A program made the position numbers and the translations under genes. 64,000 bases of DNA, from contig JAQGBZ010000095.1 in NCBI GenBank assembly GCA_034687125.1, forward strand, positions 124,001-188,000, read 5' to 3'. Below are positions 54,321 through 64,000 of the stretch, one piece after another. How positions within the stretch are numbered: the first letter of the stretch is position 1; each line of letters begins with the position of its first letter. The notes beneath the pieces are model-generated. The model saw only the letters and a list, made by a program, of their open reading frames with translations, did no database searches and was not told where the DNA came from. Source of the DNA: Neelides folsomi (taxonomy: Eukaryota; Arthropoda; Collembola; Neelipleona; Neelidae).

Positions 54321-54354
54321 ACTGATCGTTCGACCGCCCGCCCCAATATAAATA
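54321..54354 (-). promoter_or_regulatory. Candidate core promoter of the DM13 gene
   Basis: On the minus strand an arthropod-type initiator TCAGT (54,325-54,321) lies about 27 bases downstream of an A/T box (TATTTATA, 54,354-54,347), separated by a G+C-rich tract. The spacing fits TATA plus Inr. Note the A/T box reads as canonical TATAAATA on the opposite strand. Confidence 0.35.
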
Positions 54355-54359
54355 ATGAG

Positions 54360-56340
54360 AGAGAAACTAGCGATTAAAGTGATTTTTATTCATCAAGATC
54401 ATAAATCGACATTCACTCCTCGTCAGTTCCATTGTCGAACTCTCACTTTGCTCCATTTACTCTGCAGTCAGCAGCTACATAGGAGAGTGTGTTGGATGTA
54501 TGGCGGAGTGTCCGAAAGCACCCCAATAACTTACCGTTAGATCAGATTGGTTCAGATTGGTTCAGATGAACTCGTCTTTCCATTTTTACTCATTCGATTA
54601 ACTCCGTCCTTTATCCTCGTGTAGACACATGGAGCTGAATATGTAATTAGACATATTGATCATAAGTGATCTACTGGTACACATTGTATATTAAAGGTAT
54701 GTTGAGAGGCTATGAGAGCGGATGAGTTATGAGAATCAGTGGCAACGGTAGTTAACTTTTGACCTTCAGCCTCTCTCTCTATCCCGACATTTGTTCTCCT
54801 TGCTCCACCTCAAAATACACCAAAAGTAGACCAAAGTCGACCACCAGGATCCAATAACAAAATTATCTCCAAGCTCATTAATCAGAAAAATTATCATTCA
54901 CATCAGGCTTAAAAATATTTTTTAATTTGTTAAAGTTTAATAAGCAATTCTTCTCGTTGGAATTAATTTGATACTTGAACTTTTATTCTTAATTGTACTG
55001 TTCTCGCTTTTCATCAAATTCTGAGAATGGGCAAGTGTTCTCTTAATCTTTGGCATTTACATTTAATGACTTCTGCTTATTTGGATTATAAAATTAGTTA
55101 TAATAGAATTTCTGCATTTTGGTTATTAATGAGTTTTATTTTCTTGGATTGTTCCTTGATTCGTTATGCAATTAAGGAGTGAACGAATGCAACCTTTGAA
55201 GATTTATTAAAGCTCATTTATATTTGATAATTAGACACACCTCGGATTGGAGAGTGCAATGCAAGATCACCATGTTCTCATTTTATTTATTAACTTGCAA
55301 TGAATTGAAAATGCTAATTTGAGCAACTGAACCCTTTTGGCTTCCTACAGAGGAGGCCGAGCTGTCTGGGAGTGCACATTTGTGAAACTCATTTTACTCA
55401 ACTCTTGGTCAGCGCTAAGGAGTGTTGACCTCTCTCTCTCTCTCTCTCTCTCAACAAACTCAACATCCAATTCAATTCAATCTGACCCATTCATCATTCA
55501 TTGAGTTGAAAAGAAGTTCAATAAATAATAAAAACACTTTAAGCTCCTCAACCGTCGAGATTTGTCTTTCCGCCATTTACCTCTCGTTTTCTTTGTTTGT
55601 GAGTCTCCAAGAAAGTTTCACATCCTCATTATTCCTCTTATCAATTCGCATCTCAGCAAGAGCATTCTCCAATTTACATATTTTTATTCAACACGACTTG
55701 CTTTATATTAAAAAATTGTTAAAATGGGCTTTCTAAAAATTTTTTATTGGGAAAAGAAAGGGGATTTCTTTCGGAAGAAACTCCACGTGCGAGGATGTGT
55801 TCTGTTCATGTACAAAATCAAGTCCTCTGGTCGACCAATCCACATCCTACACCTTTGATAAGAATAAGATCCATCTACTAAAAAAGTCTTTTTTAATAAA
55901 TGATGTTTGTGTGCCATGTCAGGAAGCTTTGTTTCCAATTGTTTTATTGAGATGTTTATTATGGAAATGGTGCAGATTCAGTTTTTGGGTTTTGCAAAGA
56001 AGAAAGGATACCCTTTGTCCCATTAAAGAATAAATAGAGGAAAGTGGGATGTTGTGAACCATAAATGAAGTCGAAACTTCTTCCTTTATTTGGTCAAAGA
56101 TGAACAGATGGGGCATTTCTTTAACACCCACTTCAATCCACATTGGAGTCCATAGGGAGACCAATACGGAGGTCTCATACAAGAATAATTCGATGACTCG
56201 TCCTTTTTAGACATCCAAGATTCCATCAACTGCTTGAGAGTGGTAATGCAAAAGTTTTCCTCCCTTGAAGACGACACCTCCTCTGTATGATTTTGAGGTT
56301 TGGGAGTTGAGTGAAACGCCGTCGGATCCCATTTTGACCT
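54360..56340. other. Intergenic region between two divergent genes
   Basis: About 2 kb between the head-to-head DM13 and Reeler-DOMON genes, with no exon recognised. It includes the (TC)n run at 55,431-55,452. The part nearest 56,340 ends in a pyrimidine-rich tract and CCAG just before the next start codon, so an upstream 5' exon is possible. Confidence 0.5.
55431..55452. repeat. (TC)n microsatellite
   Basis: Eleven uninterrupted TC units upstream of the Reeler-DOMON gene. On the minus strand it is a GA repeat, a sequence class that can bind GAGA-type factors in arthropods. Confidence 0.9.
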
Positions 56341-56346
56341 TCCAGG

Positions 56347-58764
56347 ATGAGAAAGAAAAGTATAATTGTTCAAACTTGGAGGGCCACTTTGTTCCTTGGC
56401 TGGGCTATGAGTGAAGTTGTGAGTTTTAAGACAGGCGGTCCTAATCGACAGGATGTCTGTGCGGATTTGACTCCTTTGCATGATAGTGCCGTGCCTCAGC
56501 GGAGTTCGCCGCCCTTCACCATCGAAGTAGAAGGACGGAGCTTCATTGGAGGTCAAAACATCAAAGTCACTCTCAGGTCATTTCTCCTTCACATTTTCGC
56601 ATATCCTAATCCAATCACCTATTTACAATAATATGTAATTCCCTATCCCATGAATGAATCACTATATGGTTGTTGTTTATGAATGAGTGTGCAAATGACG
56701 ATTTATGAGTCTAATAGGAATGGAAATTGTTATTTAAACTACTGAAGGAATTATAAATTGTAACTAATAATGTCAAATGATCATTTGGTTTATAGGGGAT
56801 TAAAATCAGGCGATGAGTTCAAAGGATTTTTCATCCAGGCACGGCGTGAAGTGGGAGGAGAAAAGACCAAATTCCCAGTTGGAAATTTTACGGGTTCGGG
56901 TGACGGGTGGCAAAAGCTCACGTGCGTCTCGAATCATGACACCGTGACACACTCGGACGGCGAAGACAAGACTTCCGTCCTCCTTCAATGGATTGCGCCT
57001 AACTTTGAAGGAAACTACTTTTTCATGTGAGAGCTTCGCAATTTGCACTACAATTCAAAGGATGATTTTTAGATCCACTTTGCACACTAATTGCCTTTTG
57101 ACAAGTCCCACATAGAAGGTTTACCATTACTTAAGTATATCAACTGTAGTGTAAAAGGGTAAATACTCACATGTTTGGTGTAAAAATGAGTCGTAGTTTG
57201 GCGGAATATATTGTATCTATATAAATAATATATAATGTACCTACCTAAGAAGTAATGGGTTGCGGGAAAGGGAGAGATGCGTGATATAAAGTTATAAAAA
57301 TATATTTAGGTATCAGTATAGGGATAGCGGAAATACGCGACGAAACTCTTCTCGTAAATTACTCAAAGAAGTGATCTTTGTTCTCTGCTCTTTTGTGCGA
57401 CCAACTCCGCAATGGCTCAATGTATTGTGTGAAAGCAAATAATGAAATATTTAATGGAATTTCCTCTTTTCCTGGTGTTTGAGAGAAAGCAATAATACAA
57501 ATGGCATCGACTAGCCTCCAATTTCCTTCGCCAAATTCCTCACCCATTCCTCAATTTCAAATGCTTTTTACGTTTCTCTTCTTAGAAAAACTCAAAGGGA
57601 CTTGTGGAAGCACAGGGGAATCCAAAGAATCTTCACTAAATAATTTATAAAGCTCATTGACAAAAACGTCTTATGAATCACTATATGTCATAAATCTTGA
57701 ATCTTGAGAGATTAAAAATTTAGGATTTTTGAATTTCAGTGCAACTTTTGTGAAGAATTATCAAAGCTTTTGGGCCCGAGTTCCGTCAAGAGTTTTCCAC
57801 GTTGAGGAAATCTTTGACAGAGATCTGAAACCAAAAGGAAGCCATGCGACTCTGAGAGACATTTACTCAAAATGCGGAGATGGGAAAGATTGCTTTGGAA
57901 TTCCTCATGGATGCGTTGAAGGGTTTAAGAAAAGTTCGTCCAATGAACCATGTGAAATTGTAACTTCTTACTCAAAGACTTCCGATGAACAGTACGCGTT
58001 CCAAGTAGCTGGGAAAACCCATACATATCTTGCTGTTGGACTCTCCCATGATCATTTAATGGTTAATTATCATTAATTATAATTTACATACTTATTATTA
58101 AATTAAAATTTATCCTTTTTAATGTGATTTTCAATTAAACAGAACAACGATAGCGTTATTGGATGTTCTGTGGATCCATTAAGTTCGAAAATAACAATAT
58201 CCAGTTATTACAATACTCAATTTGAAAATAAAGCTCACCAGGTAAGTTCCGTTGTTTTTAAATTAAAATTAAATAACTGACCATTTTAATGTTTATTAAT
58301 TAAAGATACATTTTAGTTCTACGATTAATTGTACGTATGTATCTTTTATAGGACTTGAACTTTGGACTAGATCCATCAAAATCGTCAGGATCATTTGAAA
58401 ATGGATTCCTCTTTTGTGAATTTTCAAGGAAAAGATACGCAAATCTTGTGAACGAAATTGGAATTAATTTTGATCTTGAAAAAAAGTATCACATTCTTCT
58501 CTCTAAAGGATCGTTTGTTTCTAGACGTTCGTAACCATTTTGTTTAATAGCCGTCATTAATTAACCAAATAAATGTTAATTGATTTGATTTCGGGTTTTA
58601 TTGCAGGCGGTTTGGGCAAACACGATGGGACGTCAAGCAGAGGAGGAACGCGGAATCCAATTGAATTCAATGCTTACAGAAGTGATTCGAACAATGCTCC
58701 TACTCAAGCCATAACAATTTTCCTTACTTATTTCCCAATGCTTATTTTAAAATGGATCGTTTGA
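56347..58764 (+). CDS. Reeler-DOMON protein with GPI-like C-terminus, 6 exons, 404 aa
   Basis: Exons: 56347-56576, 56796-57026, 57740-58061, 58143-58241, 58352-58526, 58607-58764. A weak signal peptide is followed by a Reeler domain (about residues 35-180: IEVEGRSFIGGQNIKVTL, SGDEFKGFFIQAR, VTHSDGEDKTSVLLQWIAP, FWARVPSRVF). Then comes a DOMON domain (about 190-355: CGDGKDCFGIPHGC, YAFQVAGKTHTYLAVGLSHD, GCSVDP, YHILLSKGSFVS). A hydrophobic C-terminal stretch of about 20 residues ends exactly at the stop (ITIFLTYFPMLILKWIV) after a small-residue region, the layout of a GPI-anchor signal. Reeler plus DOMON is the architecture of FRRS1-type proteins, but no cytochrome b561 domain follows. The exon 5 donor (GAC|GTTCGT) is non-consensus; it is chosen because it is the only phase that continues DOMON into GLGKHDG. 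Function unknown. Confidence 0.85.
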
Positions 58765-58828
58765 AATCCAAATTGATTTATTTTTGAGCTACATTCACAC
58801 AAAATTCTTGTAATTAATATAATATAGT

Positions 58829-58834
58829 AATAAA
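58829..58834 (+). terminator. Polyadenylation signal of the Reeler-DOMON gene
   Basis: AATAAA 65 bases after the stop codon. Confidence 0.7.
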
Positions 58835-58839
58835 TATGA

Positions 58840-59929
58840 AAGTATTAACTAATTAATACTTTGGAATTTACTGTTTAACAAATATTATTAAACTCTTAAA
58901 TAAATACAATAAAATTTATAACACAAATAATATAGATAATATGTATCTCTATATATGATGTACATAATGCTCATGATTCGATCGTTGTTTGCTGTTTTGA
59001 GTAAGGTATATCCCACCAATTTAAGCACATATTTGTATTAAATAAAATGGCATAATACACATTATTAATTTGACTAATCACATTAGTATGAAATATTATA
59101 TGTAATGTTAATGGAATACATTCTGAAAATTATTGATGAACCATAATATTAAATGATATTAATTGTTATCTGTCTTAACAATTGTAGCGAAATTTGGCAC
59201 AAATTGCTCGCAATAAATTTAACCTTTAATTATAGTATATTAGAAATATCTGTATAATTTGTAGTATATTGAAGTTTTATCATTTTGATATCAATAAACT
59301 TTTGTTTACAGTACTTTTATATTATGTATTATATATAGGAAGTGTTTTTTAATTTAATTTTTTCTAATCTAAGTTAGTGTAGTATGTGTATTTAGTATGG
59401 TACATTTGTAATAGAGAATAATATAATTTAACACACGCATTATTCATGGAGCGAAGAAAGTTCTTTTTTAGTATAACATTCAATATTAGTTGATTGATTT
59501 TTGCGTGATTTAAATACATACATGTATTTTTGTATTATAGCTAAATAATCTACATATTAGTCAATCAATGAATTCACAATATATCAGAATAAGTGTGAAT
59601 TCTGGATCTGGATCGCCAATATGTTAAGTAAAACTAATAGTCGATTATTATTTTCAATTCAGTTCTCAATCCGCTTCGGAATCTTTCACTTCCATTCCAA
59701 TTTGAATTGTTTATTCATCCCGACACCTTCAATTTTCTTTTGATTAAAGGAGTCTGAATGCCTGAATGACATTTGAGTATGGAAATTGTAAGTTGATAGG
59801 AAAAGAATGTTGATCCAACTCGAACTAGGGAAAGAAATAGACATTAGCAGTGCTTAAGCATTGGTATGGAAAATACCGAATTTCTTTCACCCCGAAAACC
59901 GAGCTCACATCATAGGAGGCGTCGTGGGC
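58840..59929. other. Convergent 3' region, Reeler-DOMON and TAR1
   Basis: About 1.1 kb of strongly A+T-rich DNA with no exon. TTTATT at 59,710-59,715 (AATAAA on the minus strand) may end the TAR1 transcript, about 215 bases past its stop. Confidence 0.5.
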
Positions 59930-62900
59930 TCAACGGATGTGGAGAATTTTCTTGAATGCTTTTCGGAAGTCCATGTTGAATATGGTGTAAATGACGGGAT
60001 TCAAACTTGAGTTGACGTATCCGAGCCAAGTGATGAAGTTGACCATCATCTTGCTTGGAGGGACACATGAAGGGCAGAACGGAAGAATTGAGTACATGAG
60101 GAAAAAGGGAAGCCAACACACCTACAATTACAATCAAGTTCCCCCTTCTTCAAACAAATTGAAACCCATAGAACGCAACATCCAACCAACTAAACTTTAT
60201 CCTCTCTGGAGGAGGAATAAGGGGCAAGTTTTAATAGAAAAAACTTTTCTTTCCTTCGTCTTATGAAAGTAAAGAAAAGTTTGAAAGATTTTGTAAAGTA
60301 AAAAACTTTTATTTTAGTAAATGTCTATAATATTATAACGAATATTTATATTAACTTTGTTTAGACTTCCAATGACCTCAATATCTGATACAAAAGATTG
60401 GATAATAATTGTTCAAACAATCCACACCTGCACAATCAAAAACCATACAAACTAAATGAACGAAACAAAAAATTAAATCATAATCGTCATTTAAACGACA
60501 ATAAAAGACCCTTTTTACTGATAATATAAGAAATGTTTAAAAAATTAAAAAAGCAGATTAAATTACAATTAATAATTACAAATCAAGACACGAGACTTAC
60601 GAGAAAAGTGACCATAATAATTCCAAGTGTTCTGGCAGCTTTTCTCTCCTTTGACAAAGAAATCCTTTGTTTTTCTTCTACAATTGTAGGAACATGTTGG
60701 GGATGAGAATTTGAATTTCGAGTCTTTCGATCTCTCCGTCTCTCCCTTTGAGGATGACTTGGGATGGATGTTCTTTCTCTCCCTTCATTATTCCCATTAT
60801 TGTCAAAGTTTGAGTGGGAGGGTTCATGGTCGGTGACCGACTCCTCGCTCCCGCCCTTTGCTTGATCAGGGGTGAGGGAGATGAGAGGAATGGCCCGTGG
60901 CTCGTCTATGCCCTCGTCATCATGTTGGGTCTCCAACGGGGCTTCGCTGAGCTCCGGATGTTCCTCTTCCTTCCTGGAGTGATTTGAGAGGGGACGGGCG
61001 GATTTGGCCCGTTGACGGAGTCTTCGCCGGATGGCAAAGTAAATCCGAATGTACACGACGATCATGATGCCGCAAGGAATGAAAAAAGAGCCCAGTGCTG
61101 AGTAAATGACGTACCCGCGTTCTGACGTGAGTTCGCACGGGGTGTTTTCTTTAAACTCCGCAGGCCAGTCGTTCCATCCCAATAGGGGCGGAGAGGAAAT
61201 GAGGAACGACAGAACCCAAACTCCGCAAATTGTCAAAAGAACTTGAGTAGGTCGAGATTTGGAATAAACAATTGGATCAGTTATCGCCCGGTATCTGTCA
61301 ACTGCAATGGAAATCAGGTTTTCCTTTTTATTATTTACTCACACATGTTTAAACCTATTATTATTCAATTCTCCTGTCATATCTTTTTAATACACCCTTG
61401 CACGCCTTGACAGGAGAAGCGGAAATAGAGATTCTGTTTAGGGAGAATTTCTAGACTCTTTTTTTCTTTTTAAAAGTCAAGAAATTCGATTTCTACTCAA
61501 AAACCCTTGTCAAAAATTTGGAATTGCCTTTAAGGGATTTCCTCATTTCTTATCAGTTGGTATACAAGTAGAGTAAACTGAGCATTTCATTATACTGAAA
61601 GGTAGTCAAACTTAAACTCTTACTTACTTAAAGCCAACTTACTGAAAAAGCTAGAAATCTTTAATATAATTTAATTCTGAAAGATATGAGGATATTATGC
61701 AATGTAGAATTACTTACAATCAACTTAATACTTATCCAGAATCAGAGATATGCTTCGTCGACTTTTTGAATAATGAACTTGAATGATTTTCAATTAGAAT
61801 GAATTACAAAAGAAAGTATATCTTGAATGTATTCTACGCATTTATCTCATTCAGAATAGAAAAATGTTCTCTCTTGTGGAAAATCTTGTGAAATTGCAAA
61901 ATCTTTTCAACAATTTAAAAACCATTTGTGCCTTGCAAATCTTACAAATGACCATTTATAACATTCCCATATAACTTCTAATATAATTTAATTAAAATAT
62001 AATATGTATCATAATGTATTATATACAGGGCATTATTCTTAAGTTCTATTTAAAATCCAAGTTACAATATAAAATGATTTATGCTGCTATTCTATTTCTG
62101 CCTTTACAAATGTAGGAGAACAATATCCACATGTTCTTTATTCATTTCATCTACGAATCCCGAGAAATATTTCTCCAATTTCTCCGCTGTCTAAAAAGTT
62201 AATATCCCCATCTGAATTGGTCGTGTAGGAATCAATAAACTCCTGGCATGTCCGGAATTTCCCATAGAACCCTGAATTTTCTACGACGATGAGGGCGGAA
62301 TTCCAATTGGAAAATTTGATGCAAATTCTGAATCTCCGTACAAATTGAATTTAACGAGATTTGGGTTAATTAAGAAAAGGAAATAGACGGAGGTTTGCTC
62401 AACACTCGTGTGGAAAATTGATACGAGCCGCACTCGAGGCCTTAAAAGGATTCAATAAATGTATTTAAATAGGAAACTGCCGTGATGAGAAGACAATGCC
62501 ACGGAGCTATGAAATAACTACATAAGTATAGGGAGTGAGTGGAAAGGGGAAGCAATTAATAAGAAGAGCATGTATTTGTGAAGTGCCACCATGGATCTCA
62601 ACGTCAATTCCCAGTCCCTGGTGGAAATTTCTTCTTCTACGAGAGATGCGATGGAGGATTGGGAATTTAGTCAGCTCAATTCCCATTACGTACCCTCAAG
62701 CCCCCTTCATTTCTTCTTCTAATTTAATATCCTCTCATAAATCTTCTCCTCCAATTCAATTTCCCTTCAAATTCTCTTCGAACCAACTCAAAACTTTCCT
62801 GCTATTTACAACAACGCCGACCGCCCCCCGCAACATTTGACGAAAGAAGGGGAAAAAGTGTTGGGAGCTCATTATGAAAATCAAATCAATTACTCGATGT

Positions 62901-63569
62901 CAAAGAAGAAACTCAAACTTCTCTCCTCATCCTCGCCAAATTAGCCCTCCATTGAGTTAAACAAGAATGTGCTTAATGTTAGGGGAAATTACTCAAAAAT
63001 TACCGACCCCGATTCTCCTTTATTTTACTCCACTTCCCAACATTAAACCAAAAAAAGTATTTAATGTCACTTGATTGACAATACATAAAAACATCATGAG
63101 GATGAATTTCTAAGTTTCTTAAGTCAGAATGAGTCTGTCTGAGAAAATGTCTCCGTAAATGTCTAAACTGTCTGGAAAACTTACGAGAAATTGCAGAAAG
63201 ATGAAGAAGGCTCGAAGTACAGCAAAGTCTATAAAACACAAAATATTAATTTCCATTAGGAAAATATGAAACAATTATAAATGATTTTAACTTATTCTTA
63301 ATGTTTGCTAATGATTAACTAATAAATAAAAGGTTGAACAACATGTTATGGGATCATAATAATTGAGCTTGACTCGTTTTTAAGGTTGACCGAACAGATG
63401 CGAGGTTATGTAAAGATTTAACAAATAATAATAAAGAATCCTTACACATCGGAAGTGAGCCAAAATTCGCAAACAATTTTCCCCAAGACCCATCTTCCAA
63501 GGATATAGTAGGCAATGTTGAGAGGGAGGACGAGGAGGGCAACTGTCAAATCTGCCACGGCCAGACTCG
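59930..63569 (-). CDS. TAR1: Type 1 tyramine (tyramine/octopamine) receptor, 5' end outside window; last 4 exons, 352 aa visible
   Basis: A class A GPCR for biogenic amines. Exons, minus strand: 63569-63446 (TM2-ECL1), 63228-63185 (44 nt, TM3), 61301-60601 (end of TM3 to TM6), 60121-59930 (TM6-TM7-tail). The first exon enters in phase 1, so N-terminus and TM1 lie beyond 64,000. Landmarks: [20 protein letters not shown] (TM2), Cys 3.25, the amine-binding Asp 3.32 (TSDVLCCTSS), [15 protein letters not shown] and [20 protein letters not shown] (ECL2/TM5, Ser 5.42 and 5.46), [19 protein letters not shown] (TM6), [20 protein letters not shown] (TM7). These blocks match Drosophila Oct-TyrR closely, including [19 protein letters not shown] before TM6. 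The third intracellular loop is long and polar (about 120 residues). Residues around DRY differ from the family (see findings). Confidence 0.93.
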
Positions 63570-64000
63570 CTAGATATCATCCATTTCCATATATTAAACT
63601 TCATAAGAGAAACTGGCGAAACAACGCATTAGCACAATTGAATTGCAAATTCGGAAGACATATAACCTTTTTGCTAATGTGCTTCATTGGGATGGAATTT
63701 AATTCGCTTTTGCCCTGCTTTATATACTTCAACTCAAGGTATTATTATATATAGTAAGTAGTACCAATATATGTAGTAATAATACTTTATTTCAATGGTA
63801 TGAAAAGATTGGTAGATGTAACATGTATGTGTAGTTATATACATGTACCTAATATGTTTTATATTAATATACATACATACCTATTAGTACTATATAGGTA
63901 GTATAAAATATTACTTTAGTATGTAATGATATGCCTAAGTACCTATAGTATGTCACTTAGCTAAGGTACATAAACATAATACATATATCTGTATTTTGCA
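63570..64000. other. TAR1 intron or upstream sequence to window edge
   Basis: No TM1 exon is visible on the minus strand. The last 300 bases are A+T-rich with many TACATA/TATGTA-like words. Confidence 0.5.

Noticed and set aside
55422-55736. 104-codon frame over the (TC)n repeat
   Set aside because: Ser/Leu run is a product of the microsatellite; no family resemblance.
1-64000. CRISPR arrays, tRNA or rRNA genes, retroviral or Polinton-like elements
   Set aside because: No regularly spaced repeats, no tRNA box A/B pair with a foldable cloverleaf, no rRNA blocks, and no reverse transcriptase, integrase or capsid-like frames were seen.

Overview
This is an A+T-rich animal nuclear DNA window with multi-exon genes, GT-AG introns and no bacterial-style operons. 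The gene set points to an arthropod: an insect-type lipophorin receptor, a type 1 tyramine receptor and arthropod-like ribosomal proteins. It is probably a pancrustacean, but I cannot name a species. All gene models below were built by hand from reading frames, splice-site dinucleotides and matching intron phases; every complete model sums to a whole number of codons.

Layout. 1-18,000: no gene I can support; it holds a short inverted-repeat transposon (MITE) near 13.9 kb, an (AT)n run and two G+C-richer islands. 18,026-35,968 (+): lipophorin/VLDL receptor LpR, 15 exons, 1015 aa. 39,116-39,807 (+): RpL37. 43,066-45,276 (+): GIPC, a PDZ trafficking adaptor. 46,777-50,909 (+): HTATSF1 (Tat-SF1/barricade), a splicing and elongation factor. 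Its third intron holds a same-strand Fe65 (APBB family) adaptor gene, about 47,394-49,635. 51,415-52,886 (+): RpL5. 53,280-54,171 (-): small secreted DM13-domain protein. 56,347-58,764 (+): Reeler-DOMON protein with a GPI-like tail. 59,930-63,569 (-): tyramine receptor TAR1, with its amino-terminal exon(s) beyond the right edge.

The genes are mostly functionally unrelated neighbours. Three relations merit attention. (1) The Fe65 gene sits wholly inside an intron of HTATSF1, and its first clear acceptor has the same phase (0) as the host exon before it, so an in-frame HTATSF1-Fe65 fusion is possible. (2) A DM13 gene and a Reeler-DOMON gene lie head to head; DM13 and DOMON are the two domain types joined in Skeletor. 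(3) LpR is an endocytic receptor with an FDNPVY signal and a C-terminal EYV, and GIPC, a PDZ adaptor known to bind LDL-receptor-family tails, is two genes downstream.
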